Source: Heterobilharzia americana (Eukaryota; Platyhelminthes; Trematoda; Strigeidida; Schistosomatidae). Taken from it: a stretch of DNA of 64,000 nucleotides. Positions 20,624-32,596 of the stretch are shown here, one piece after another. Within the stretch, counting starts at the first letter, position 1, and every line of letters starts with the position of its first letter. Where the stretch lies: contig OX104131.1 of assembly GCA_944470555.2 (NCBI GenBank), positions 13,632,515 through 13,696,514 of the forward strand, in the 5' to 3' direction. The notes beneath the pieces were generated by a model. The model ran no database searches and was not told where the DNA came from. It saw nothing but the letters and a program-made list of their open reading frames with translations. A program made the position numbers and the translations under genes.

Positions 20624-21516
20624 CATGTGTAGACCGATTCACGAGATGGCCAGTGGCAATACCTCTGCAGGATATATCTGCCGAAACAGTAGCGAGAAAT
20701 ATCATCCAACACTGGATTTCTAACTTTGGTGTCCCAAGTGTCATCACCACAGATAGAGGTGCGCAGTTCGAGAGTAGTCTATTTCAACAGTTAACTGAAC
20801 TTCTCGGGATCAAGCGCATAAGAACCACTGCGTACCATCCTGCATCCAATGGTATTGTCGAAAGGTTCCATCGACAACTAAAAGCAGCACTGATGGCAGT
20901 AAAGACTGATGACAAGTGGAGTGACAAATTACCACTAGTACTCCTTGGTATACGTTCGAGTGTCAAGCAGGACATTGGCTGCTGTACTGCTGAGTTAGTT
21001 TATGGAACTACTTTAAGATTGCCAGGAGAGTATTTTAACCCGGCAACAGACGTTCCACCGGACTTGACTAACTATGTACAACAACTACGGCGACACATGA
21101 GCACACTTCGACCTCAGTCCCCACGATACCGAGACAACCAAGTTTACGTACCTCAGTGCATCTCAAACTGCACTCACGTTTTCGTCCGACACGACGGCGT
21201 ACGAAAACCCTTACAGCCCCCATATGAAGGACCTTTCAAGGTAATTAGTAAATCAGACAAAGTTGTCACGGTCGAACGCTCGGGTAGACGAGAAACGGTC
21301 AGCATTGATAGAATCAAACCAGCGTTTATGGAACCAGATGTCACGGATACCAAGTCTGAACCCGCAGTGAAGCAACCGGAAACACCGAAAACCACCGTCA
21401 AAACAGAAACAACGGCATCGGAATCACCCAATAATAGCGACGGTAGCAGAACCACGAGATCCGGAAGAAGAGTCCGTTGGCCACGACGTTACTTTCAGAC
21501 AATTTACATTTCATAA
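20545..21516 (+). pseudogene. pol: Integrase core and C-terminal domain of element B
   Basis: Continues pol in another frame; the switch probably results from the loss of one base in the run near 20540. Core motifs: FDHIHVDIVG (first Asp), ITTDRGAQF (second Asp), NGIVERFHR (Glu). Exactly 35 residues lie between the second Asp and the Glu, giving a complete DD35E triad. The C-terminal part has the GPF module (YEGPFKVISKSDKVVTVER). The end is Thr/Pro/Arg-rich (TTRSGRRVRWPRRY) and stops at 21516. Integrase inserts element DNA into the genome and makes the 4-bp target duplication. This part has no visible lesion. Confidence 0.93.
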
Positions 21517-21927
21517 AACCAATTCCCTAGTAACATTATTATCGTTTTTGCTCATTACCTTGTTGAAAACATGACCACACGATTTTGTCAGACTTTTCCG
21601 CATACACAAAACAAAATTTTTTTTCCGGGCACCACGGACTTCCGAATCTCTTATTTCTTAACAATGTTCCAGGTAATACGATTTTGGTTGTTAATTTTTT
21701 TTATCTCCGGATATATTATTACTTTGGTAAAGTTATTTTAGTGTTTCGAATGTCATACACTTCATTTTTATGTAAACACTCTTCCAATCAGTTTTCATCC
21801 TGATAATAGATATCCTTAACATTCCTTCTATGTTTTTAATATCTTCAAAATGAATTTACCTTTCTCATAATATTTTATATCGAACACAGATATTCCCTCT
21901 TATATCTGTATTCTGGGGAGGGACTTA
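21517..21927 (+). other. 3' untranslated region and polypurine tract of element B
   Basis: AT-rich non-coding stretch ending in ctggggagggactta (21913-21927) directly before the 3' LTR, the expected position of the polypurine tract. A 72-codon frame at 21585 is almost certainly chance. Confidence 0.8.
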
Positions 21928-22177
21928 TGTAGCATTTTATTTCACTGTATTGTGTTGATGTATGTAACAACTCATTGAACACTTTTTGTTTAGTTGTACT
22001 GAAAAAGACTTTTTGCTCGCTCGTTGACTAATACAACATCCTGATATATACTTCGCGTTAACTCCTGATATTTACGCTGTCTGACGCAGGTGGATCAGCA
22101 GTGTCGGGAATTATAAATAGGCGATAGTGTATCTGGACAAGTATATAAAATTTGGAGTCAGATTTCAGAGCTCGACA
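21928..22177 (+). repeat. 3' LTR of element B
   Basis: 250 bp, identical in length and ends to the 5' LTR, with about ten base differences. The target duplication tgct follows at 22178-22181. Confidence 0.95.
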
Positions 22178-22181
22178 TGCT

Positions 22182-24414
22182 GATTGAGATAAACTTATGC
22201 AATCGACGAATATACTCGATCGCACTGCCCAAATTCTACTCTAATTATCCACTTTTTTTTCCATTTATAATACTAACATATCATGCAATTAGCGGATTAT
22301 CAAGTAGGTTCGGTCACTGGTATAACAGCAACAACAAACTCCAATGTTTATATTATCACCTATACGACTGATTTGGATACCTTTAGCTTTTTTTTTATTC
22401 ATTTGGACAGTTTGCCCTTGAATTGAGAATATCTACAAGAATGTTCCTGGTGTTGAATAAGAATTTTTATCACCCACTTGATAGAGTAGCTTCAAGACTT
22501 TAACAGATGCATTCGTTTACTTGAATCACTCACTAACAAAGTGGTGCACTTGGTGAAAGTGAAACAATTAACTGTGAAACAGTATGCAGTTTGTGCAGGC
22601 TTGATACACCATAGAAATGACTGAAAGACAAATCTATTGAAATTCATTCGCAGTTAGTCTCATTCTGTAGTTTGTCTAGCTATGATTTCGCTTATCTCAA
22701 CTGATGATTTATCCTTCTACAAAAATCCTTCAATATTCAAGCTACGAATGCATCACAAAATATCCTGATCACCATTTGAAATGTCTGGCTGTCCATGTTT
22801 TACAACTCTGATTTGGTAACCACTAGTTACAGCTACCGTCTTAGATATGTCGTTAGTTATGATGATGTTGAACAGTTACTTTTGTCGTCCTACATGAACT
22901 TCAGTGTTTCTTTACATTTCAAGTAACTTTTGTTATTCTTGTGGGTTAATAAACAATGTGGGAATCAGAAAGCGACAATACTGATTCGTTCCAAGAAGTA
23001 TGTAATGTTACTGCTTTACATATCCATATTGGATCTATGTCATCTTTGGTGTTTAAACAGTGTAATGCATTCCCATTTCACAATACACCAGCTGTTATAG
23101 AGTGCTATACTGTGCTGCAGTCTATTGTGTCTTGTTATGCGACTGTGAGACATAGCCGTTGAAAGTGGAAGATACTATAGAAGAGAGAACAGATGTGTCA
23201 GCACAGTTATCTTCACATCACTGGTCATGCATAACGGAATCACCGTGTTAGCAATGATGAGGTTAAACAAGGGAAGTAGTGTCAATCGTCAAGGCTGTGA
23301 ACTTTCAAGATTAAATGTTAGTTTAATAGAAATGCGTTAGAAATAAGTCAAGGGTGGTTAAATAAAAACGTGACACCGTGTAGTCTTCGACTGTTGCGTT
23401 AAAGTAGGTAAGTAGATGTAAACCGGTTGCCTGGCATCCTAGAAACCAATGATTGATGGCATACCTTAAAACTTGTCACTGTGACACAGATGTGTACACG
23501 GCTTTTCATATCCGAAGTCTTGAATATTTTAAGCAGCTTCTGTTTACTCACCCTCTTCAATTTGAGTGTATTCTTTTCTTCCTAATCATTTTTTTTGCAT
23601 GATGATGCAAATTGAAACAAGTGATAGTGATGGGGCTTATGGGCAGCTTTACTTTGATCTGTTTGTATATCTATCTGCATGATCGCTGGCAGTTTCGCAG
23701 TCTGTGGGCTCTGCTCTGAGACCTGTGTACTAAGCACGTCTTAGAGTTCAATTAGTTATTTAGTATTGAGCTAAGTTTTTGCAGTAAAAAATAATAAAGT
23801 TTTATGACTGACTGCCTCGTGTATTTCACAAATATAAACTGATAGGAACCAAGCATGGACACGTCATTGGGTATAATCTGATTACTAAATAGATTGTTTT
23901 CTATAGATTGGTTCATTCATTCTGATGCCTTATCCGAGAATCTACGTCATCCTATCCGCAACTATCTTCCTGTAACTGGAAACGGTCAAATAATGTAGGT
24001 AAATAAAACAAGTTATTCCAGCACTTGCTCTAGACATTAAGAATTTGTGAAGTCAAATCTGTTTTGCAAGGATTTATTGATTTCAGAGTGGTATTCATCA
24101 TGGAATGACATTAGCCGGAGGAATATTGGAAACCTGAGGCCACTGTTCCCTCCTAGTACAGGGCTAATCAGGAGTGCGTACCCTTGCCAAGATACTGCTA
24201 GCGACCGAATGCAAGACCTTCAGGTTCCGTGGTCAGAACGGTATCATTGAGTCACTGGGTCAGAATCCGATGGTCCATATTTCTCACCTCTGTCAGTTCA
24301 CAATATAACACGACCTTCATCCACTGTTTTCGTTGAGTAGCTATCCTCAGTTTCGAATTGGTTGGCCCCACTGGTTGCGACTTCTCACTAGAACTTCAAG
24401 AATCACCTCTCGTT
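22182..24414. other. No recognisable gene
   Basis: AT-rich. A 68-codon plus frame (22956-23162) and a 67-codon frame (24047-24250) have no motif. The stretch 24090-24410 is less AT-rich and may be repeat sequence leading into the SINE, but I cannot assign it. Confidence 0.45.
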
Positions 24415-24625
24415 AAGTGACGGAAGTAGGGAACGTGGACCGCTGGATCCAGTGGCTCAGTGGTGACGTGCTGGCCGTGGGATGCGGAGGTCATGATTTC
24501 GATCCCAGGCAGGGTAGTGCTCATGTGTGCGCACTGGTGAGCAGTCTCATGCTAGGGCGAAACGACTGTTCGGTGATCCCAGGTTCTCAGTGTCCCTGCG
24601 ACTAATGTCGGTCCATGGTGAGTAC
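24415..24625 (+). mobile_element. tRNA-like SINE with hammerhead remnant (Sm-alpha type)
   Basis: An RNA polymerase III promoter pair is visible: A box tggctcagtgg (24453-24463) and B box atttcgatccc (24496-24506). A hammerhead-like motif follows: ctggtga (24534-24540), gaaa (24559-24562), and a cleavage-site equivalent gtt (24568-24570). Schistosome Sm-alpha SINEs carry exactly this order of pol III promoter then hammerhead. No complete cloverleaf is present, so it is not a tRNA gene. The limits are approximate. Confidence 0.65.
24534..24592 (+). ncRNA. Degenerate hammerhead ribozyme motif
   Basis: The functional core is CTGATGA, then stem II, then GAAA, then a GTC-type cleavage site. Here the first box is CTGGTGA (an A changed to G), stem II between gag and gcgaaac no longer pairs well, the GAAA is kept, and the cleavage triplet reads GTT. 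With the core A lost it is probably inactive. Confidence 0.55.
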
Positions 24626-26831
24626 CAACCTGGGATTTATGAAGTATTTGATTGCTTCAAGTGCACATACATTGTAAAAGAAAGCATTGTTGTGACCATG
24701 ATTCCATGTTTTGCTTTCTATAGTATGAGCGTGAACATGCTAAGAAGCAAATAAAAGGTGGGAAAGAATACAAACGTTTGTCGAAGACGTATACAACCCT
24801 ACGGTATGTTATTCTGCTATGTGTTCCAGCTTTTGAGTGCATGTTTCTCACTTAACAGCCACTACTTTCTGGACTGGTCTAACTTAGTAAACTTTTTGCT
24901 GAGATTCAGTGTGCAGACTCATCTGAACCTCACTTTATTTGTTCGTGTTTCTTAGACGTGTATTTTACTGTGAATATATCAGAATATCAACTAATCAAAA
25001 GAATAGTCTGTAATCAAGAAATAGAATATACAAAATGAAAGTAATACAAATCACATTTGAAAGTAATTAGCGTATATATTTGATAGCGAAAAGTGTCAAC
25101 CTGGTTTGCCAAAAAGCAATTCTTAGCAGGCTGTAGTCAGGAGAATAATAATCTGACAACCAGTTTCATAAAAAAAGCGTGAAAATACGCATTACACTAC
25201 TGAAAAGCATGAGTAACTAGGAGCCCCTCATACTGATCTGCGATGTCGGCTGTCAGATCATACGGGATGTTTCACTCATTTGAAGCTAAGCACATTATTG
25301 GTGTATCCGGAGAGCAGCTGTTCAGACCAACTGAATCTAACCAGTCGACTTGCATGAATCGGTATACCTAAAATACGATGATTAGTTTGCTAATGATTTA
25401 CAAACTACACGGTCCATACTGACATTTCCCACAGTTGGGGAGCTTTCACCTACTCAGCTGTATTGTTAACATGATTTCCATCAGAAATCACCCAGCCAAT
25501 TAGTAAATAATTTTCAAATTTATCATCAAATTAAACATTAACACATTTAACCCTATGACTGTAAGTTGGAATCAAGAATACGTAAACAGTGAGTTAATGG
25601 CTGCAAGTGTGAAAGAAAATGGAAAATTAGTAACTGATTTAGAGTGAAATATAGGTCACAACAATACGAAAATCTAATGATGGGTTGGCTGGCCTTAAGG
25701 ATATACAATTCTAGTTCCAATTTTTGCGTCACGATAGCTGTAGTGCTGCGAAGTGAACGTCTCCTCATACAAATTGGGAAATTACGTTGTATTTTGTAGA
25801 CTTTTGCAAATCAACTAAATGTTCTAAAATGGAACTATTGGTCAGTTTGGGTTGACATTTTCTGCTTCATGCTAGATGTTGGTTATGACAACAAATAACC
25901 TGTTTCTGCACATCATTTACGTATCTGATTACAATCTAATGAGAATTATTGGTTGACAGACCATGTCGACATTTTCCCCCCATCAAATGTAAACAAAAAT
26001 GTATATCAATGAGATTGGACAGTTTTTGAGAGTAATGTCGCTGCTAACAAAGTTGTTCACTGAAGTTTTCTTTCTTCAACAAATCTCTGGGGACTTTAAA
26101 ATAATAATATAAAATGGTTGATGCTGGATTTAATTGTGTTGTTCTTTCAACTTTTGGCTACGTCCTTCATTGCTTTATGAACATAACTTTCCTATATCAA
26201 GGAGGGTAAAGATGAAAGTTTTGTATGATATCATTTGTGTAGATCTGAAACATTGTTTAACTGGGCAGACTGGTCATCGTCTTTGAGAATGTCAAATATA
26301 CAAGGTCTTAATGTTTACGTGAAGGAAACATTTGGACTGAACAAAACTTTGTATAGGATTACTGTTATATTCTTTGTTCGATTTCTAATTCAAAAATGCT
26401 AGAAGGTGCATGTTGCCATTTACGGGAACAGCATCATCTAGGAGGATATAGAGGTGTTGAAGGATGTTATGGAATGGTTAGTCGTCAAGAATCCAGGCTT
26501 GAGTCAAGGAAGTTGACTTATCCACATCAAACTATTGTGTGTTTAGATCAGAATCAAAGCGGGTGTAAAGGATGAACTGGATCAATTCCATTGCGCTGAT
26601 TTACTCTTCAAGTGTATTTACTGCTGATAGTCAATTATTTCCAAGTTTAACAGAATATGAATTCAGAGAAGTTGGAGAAAAGTCATAAATTAAAGTTACA
26701 TGCTCGACTAAACCCTAAATTAGATTCCAACTTGAGAGTTTAGATGAGAGTCACTGAACAATGGAAGAAAAAAAGTAGGAAACCAACAGTGAGTTATATT
26801 CATAGCTGATTAAAATTTGACTTTATGGCAT
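24626..26831. other. No recognisable gene
   Basis: AT-rich, with only short frames (at most 75 codons) on both strands and none with recognisable motifs. 25200-25500 is somewhat richer in GC and may be an old repeat. Confidence 0.5.
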
Positions 26832-27635
26832 TCAGGACTTTGAGCCTGCTTACACTGGTAGTTCCGCCGTTGCTGGTGGTATTTCTGGACAAATTGCAGG
26901 TGGTGGTGGTGGTGATCGATTCAAGAGTTTTCTGAAGTGGTCAGCCCATCGTTTCCTTCGTGCATCCCCTTTCGTAACTAAGTTCCCTTCACTATCTTTC
27001 ATTGATTTCAATCGTGTTGACCTCTTCCTAGATAGTAACCTGGTTATTTGATATAGTGTTGTCAGGTCTCTCCTCTTACTTGCAGCCTGTTCTGTTTCAC
27101 TTGCTAATGTGTTGTGGAAGTGTCTTTTGTCTTTGCGCGCACTCTTTTTCACTTCTTTACCCAATGTTTTATACGTTGTGTTCAGTTCCTGCTTTCCTTA
27201 TTCATCCTTGCACTGCACTGGTTCATCTTTTGCTTCACCATCTTCCTCTCACCCCTCTATCAGCTTCCATGTGTCCGTCGAAATCCATTCCTTGTCTTCT
27301 TTCTTCTTCCTTCGTAATACGGTTATGCAGGTTTCTTTCCATATAGTTTTCAAAGAGTTCCAGTGTTCTTCCACTCAGGGATGTTGCTCAATGTCTTCCA
27401 TTTTGTTCTGATGACTGAGTGACGTGAAGATGTCCTCTTTAATGCTGTCCTTCAGTTTGTGTTCTGGGTGTTGGACTTGAACTGTGACCCGTCACCAACT
27501 TCTGTGAAGGCCTTTAACTTTATTTTGAATGTTCCTTGAACTAGACAGTGAGTGGTGTGAACCACTTACATCTGCTCCTCTTCTTGATCTGATCTTGTTT
27601 CCAGTAGGCGGCGTCTCCACTTTCTTCATCGATAA
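26832..27635 (-). mobile_element. RTE fragment, inverted copy of 15558-16300
   Basis: Minus-strand piece covering the end of the endonuclease region and the linker (KKSARKDKRHFHNTL, GDARRKRWADHFRKLL), ending in a Pro-rich run (RSPPPPPAICPEIP). It corresponds to 15558-16300. The 5' and 3' limits differ from the plus-strand copy, so it is an independent fragment and not a mirrored duplication with clean ends. The three frames overlapping 27056-27411 translate exactly as those of 16116-15761. Confidence 0.9.
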
Positions 27636-30320
27636 CTTTCTTGAGGATACAGAGTTAACTTAGGCAGACACCCACATTCGCAATTAGATTCATAATACTT
27701 AAAAAACAGCAAACAGTGTAAGCTTTAATTTATTTGCTTTAAAAAATAAATGTTGATAAGTTAGTTCATTCTTTACACTTTCTTCCTAGCACAGGAGACG
27801 AGATCAGTACGGTCTCGTAGTTTTTGTACATTTAGTACTACGTGCATTCAGCCTGACGACCAACACGTACAACGTTTTGAGTGAAGAGTATTCTGGTCGT
27901 CTGATAGAATAACTCCTACAGGCTGTTTACATGAGTTAAGATATTTATCCACAACAGTGTCAGTTTAAAGGTTTAGAGGTACACAACTAGTTCTGCCTGT
28001 AATCTTCAAAGCTCACGCAATGTAGTATAGTTTTTCTTCAAAAACTCAAAAATAATAAAGAGGAAGAATAGAGGAGAATACGTAAAATGCAGAAGTTTAC
28101 GAAACACAGAAGAAGCTGTTTTGTTTATGACCTAGTAAGTTAATTTTTCTGTCCTAAGCACCTAATTACTTTATGTTATCAACGGTGACTAAAGGTGTTT
28201 TTGAACACTGTTCGGAATCTTTAGAAACAAATTAACTGTGAAAAAAGGTATGCGAATTATCAGCCAGCTCTTTTCTAGTTATCGTAAATGTGACTTGTTA
28301 CGTTCAGTGAGTTGAAATGATCAAAATCATTTTTAGCAGACGTTTATTTCTCGCTCTTTAAAAGAGTAGAAGATGTACAAGGACATACTTCGATTTTCAC
28401 TTATTTGACTTGAGTTTCAGGATTCTGAAATTATCTGGTTTATTCAAATTCGCCTCAATTTAAGATATTTTTACACCACCAGTAAACACTGTTTTCTACA
28501 ACACTTAACACCAGTTGATATGAATCATGATGTGACACAACTTGGAATTTAGTTGCGTAGTTGATGTACACTAATAAACTCAGATCAAATGTAAGGAATC
28601 TCAATAAAACGAAGACTAGCAACCGCATAACAAGGCATTAGAAAAAAGTGTTTTTGTACATACAAAAAAGCTCTTAACTTTTGTTCATCTGTGTCTCCGA
28701 TAACCTAGAGAAAATCGGCACAACAATTTTTACAAAATGAGTTCAGAAGTCGACTTGCTGCATAAATGGAAATCGAAGTAATTTAATACAATGCAATTTA
28801 CTGTTTTCTCATCAAAAAGAGCTTATGGACATTAACGTTTGTGACTAGGGTGATGAATGTTACAAACCTAGACTATAGAAAGATTAGGATTTTCTTATTG
28901 TCTCGTAGCATATTTCCGTGAGGAGTATTCACAAAAACGTTTTATTGTTATTGAGATTACCTGAGATGACTGTAGTTTAGTTGGGTGATGTGACTGATAT
29001 TGTGTGACGATTGAAGGTCACCGCAAAAGTTCTGTTTTCATTTCTGCTACGACTCAGTCATTCAATTCACCATCAGTCATCACTTGATATTTAGGAACGA
29101 AGTTTAATCGAAAGGATTCTCTTCAAATTATTAATATCAATGATTTTTGTCTTATGTCACCAAAAATTCCTTATTGTTAACCTTGTAAAGATTGAAAGGG
29201 TTCTTAGCTTCAAATATTTGAAAGACGGACTGTTATTTGACGGCCATTATAAACGATTGGTGTGCAAAGCTTTTACATATTTGGATTTCTCAGTAGTTGC
29301 CACATGTAGTCTTCACTTTTGCTACGTACAATGAGTGATATTTCCAAAGACAGTCTGTAAAATTATGCTTAATTGTATAACTTTGTTATCTTAAAAGGTT
29401 GTAAGTGTTTAATATCTTCTAACGTTTTCTAGTTTCCTTACAGTGTGCTTACTCATTTTTATCTTTCCAACAAATCAAGAAGTTTGATGTGGAAAACATC
29501 AACTTTGTCTAGTTTCAATAGATGGATATCTGTAAATAACTTTCAAAACAGGTCAAATATCATCTAGTGGCTTGAGTATAAAATTTTTTATCATACTAAT
29601 ATAATTCTGTCTGTGACAGTATTTATCTGTATACACTTTTATTTACATTTGTGTTTCTCTGAACTCCTTTCATTTCCTGATGTTTTTGTTCTTCATTTTC
29701 ATATTATGTTTCACAAGTGTGGAAATTTATCCTCACATCCACTGTAGCTTATGCATAGCGATAGCTATGAATGAAAGTGCTGCAACAGACTACAATATAC
29801 AAACTTATGATATAACCTATCAACACTGATAACAGATAAAACACTTTACTATATACACATGGAGTAATCTGTGTTTTGTTTCGTTTATTAAGGATTTTGG
29901 AAACTTCCGGTAACAATAAAACTGTTTCACTCATTCTACAGATACAGCATTGGTAGGAAACTGTTCAGTTTTTACCGCCAACAGCTCATTAGTTCACTTT
30001 TATAGCTCCCTTGATAAGAAGAGATAGCCGACTTCTAGTGGTTTTTATTACTGTAGTTGAAAAGCTGTTACTGTTTGGTTAGTTTTGATATATTTCCAGA
30101 GAAACAATGCGAGCGAAGAAATATTTCTCAGACGCTGTATCACAATTTCGCTCATGATGTCACCTCCAAGTTGTAGTCTTAGGAACAAAGGTTTCTTGGA
30201 GACTGTTGATCCACAAATCATTGTCCCTAAAACGTCATCAGCAAAATCGTAACACAGCGCCTAAAAAGTACCATAAGAGAATCATTTAACCCGACAAAGT
30301 TAAGCTGGGTATTCTACAGT
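27636..30320. other. No recognisable gene
   Basis: AT-rich, many stops in all frames, longest frame 64 codons. Nothing assignable. Confidence 0.5.
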
Positions 30321-30329
30321 CAACCGATG

Positions 30330-30690
30330 ATGACTACACAGATCAAAGACAGACTACCTGACTTCTCCTCTTCTATGTGGATTTACCAGTTCAACTGCTG
30401 CTGTGCAGCTAGTTACATTGAACGTACAGTTAGGCAAATCCGTCGTTGAATCGCCGAGCATCATCCTTCATGGCTAATTAAAAGGCAAACCACATCAATA
30501 CGAAGCTCAATACTCTCGCAATCTGATCAGCGCTGGTCACTGAGTTAATATTCATAACGCTTCTAAAGTTATTCCTCACATTCCTTCTAACCTCACCCAT
30601 GCTGTACGAGTTCGTCTTTTGTATACAACTGAAGCCATAGGAATCCACCTAAACAAATGAATTCTGTCTTTCCGGTCGAAATTCATACAG
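30330..30690 (+). pseudogene. Penelope-like element fragment, GIY-YIG end
   Basis: Broken plus-strand reading of a Penelope C-terminus. WIYQFNCCCAASYIERTVRQ (30378-30440) is the GIY-YIG box with its Cys-rich insert, where YIG has become YIE. AEHHPSWL follows (30455-30475), and TTEAIGIHLNK (30625-30655) holds the conserved Glu region. The same family, with a better-kept Glu block (AEAIAIHLYKPNLC), lies on the minus strand at 48063-48275. Stops and frameshifts show it is dead. GIY-YIG nuclease cuts target DNA during Penelope retrotransposition. Confidence 0.7.
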
Positions 30691-32590
30691 CTTTTTTTTG
30701 CCCTGGCCATCTGTATAGCTAATCTATTATGAGAAGACCTTTTCTTTCGTTCATCCCACTAATGATTATAACTAATATTTTTAATACCCCTACTATTATT
30801 ATTACAGTTTTAGCCATCTTGTTATTCCCCCTGCTGTCTCTATTAACCGTCAACAGCTTACCACTTAACGTAACAATTCATTTTACCTTTTTTTTCTCGT
30901 TAGTTACTACTATACAAAATATTAATTATGCAACAACCTGTTTGAAATTTCGCAAAATTTTAGTACTATAATTACTCTATGCTTTAATTATTGTATTATT
31001 TTCCTCACCAATTATCACCTTCTTTATACTTTGAGATTGATAATATTTCACTGAATAACTCTCACTACTAGATTGGTATGTAATTTTACGTTTTGAAAAT
31101 GCTACAGATATTAGTATAGAGCAATTCATATAGGAACTAGTTGAAAAGAAACATTTCATCGCTCAGATTGTTTGTTTTACTAAATATCCAAATGAAAATT
31201 TTCGCATATTTTCAAAGTCTCAACTTCTAAGGGTTTTGTCAGTATAAAATTCAGTCGACTGACTCTTTTATCGAATGCTCATTTTCAAAACACAAGTAAA
31301 CTGTGAACGTGAAACAAATCCTCACGGATTTATATTTCACTTCTAAAAACAGAAGCTATTTAGGATTTGATATCCGACGGCATAATTCAAATCCTTCAAT
31401 TCCTTGATGTAGAGATTCAGTGAAATATCATGTAAAATCATTCAGAAAATTATAGGCAAAGAATCAAACACATGGACACATAAATTGAGTCATTTCTAGT
31501 AATGTAATAACAAAATGAATAAAATTAAGAAGACGCTAACTTTCAGGTGAGTGAGTTAGTAGGGAAACGATTCATTTAATGACAAGTAGTTTATTGTAAA
31601 ATTAAGTATTCAGGAAGACTGACGCCCAGCTTGAGAATTTCTCTTTGTTCCTGCTAATCACCATTTAAGTGATGGAGTCCAAAATCTCCAAACCTCATAT
31701 CCCCGAGGAATTTAATGATAAAGACTTTCCAATTTCTGTCAGTTTGTAACAAAATGAGATTGCCATGTAGTATTATCGATAGACAACTATTCTTACTACT
31801 GACTTGATTGAATCTGACCATAGCTTTGAATTTATTTCTGTCTGAATGTCAATAACTCAACTCCTTTGAGACTGACTTCTAAAAGTTATGATAAGAATTT
31901 TTCATCATTGAGTTCAACCGAGCTGAGTGAGGATGCATGATTAGCGATTAATAATATTTATATCGCAATATGCTGGGTAGAATATCTGAGTAAATAAGCC
32001 TGTTGAGAGATGTTGCGTTGCCCATTACGTTTCTCTAGATCTTTCAAAAAAGCCCTGTAATTTTGAAGCCCTTCCCAACCAATCATTGTGTTTCAAAGCT
32101 CTGAGAATAGGCACGCACTCATAAGAATAAACATAAGATTGGTTGAAGAGGCAACATCAGCAGAGAACTTCCTTCTGGAGAGGCGTGAAAGTACATAAGT
32201 TCATTTCCAACATATATATGAAACATTGTATTTAGTACATTTTTTTCAGTGCAGTACAACTGTTATCTTAAGGCTTTTTCTATTTACCGAGTATCTGGGT
32301 GGGACCTGGTGGTAACTGTTTGTGTTCACACACATAACTAGGATACGTTAAGAAATTAACTTGCCAATAACTGCTTTTAATAAACTTCGATCTATAAACG
32401 AAGTTATAAGTATACATTTTCTAAACTTGCAGTGCAGTCAAAATGACTGTATAGACTCTATATGTGGTTATGATAAGGAGAGTAGTGACGATGATTCAAC
32501 TGTCTAAAAGTTTTTCCACCCTACTTGAAAGAGTTCTCCTTCAATACCTTCACCAGTTCTGAAAAAAATATTGTACAAGCCCTAGTCTAC
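30691..32590. other. No recognisable gene
   Basis: AT-rich. An 80-codon plus frame (30729-30971), very hydrophobic and Thr/Ile-rich, could look like a membrane peptide but has the composition of translated AT-rich DNA. Nothing else seen. Confidence 0.45.
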
Positions 32591-32596
32591 CGAGCT

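Larger units (their letters stand above)
17432..22177 (+). mobile_element. LTR retrotransposon B, Ty3/Gypsy CsRn1-type (Boudicca-like)
   Basis: 4,746 bp with two 250-bp LTRs, a tRNA-Trp-type primer site, gag, pol (protease, RT, RNase H, integrase), a polypurine tract and a 4-bp target duplication. The LTRs differ at about ten positions, roughly 96% identity by my count, so the insertion is not recent. Damage is light: one in-frame stop in gag, a gag/pol boundary disruption, one frameshift in front of the integrase core, and an in-frame deletion inside the RT. Element A belongs to the same clade but is clearly a different family, with LTRs of 344 bp and different sequence. Confidence 0.95.

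Noticed and set aside
24441..24510. Possible tRNA gene (A and B boxes)
   Set aside because: No paired acceptor stem or anticodon arm could be made; the following hammerhead-like part fits a SINE better.
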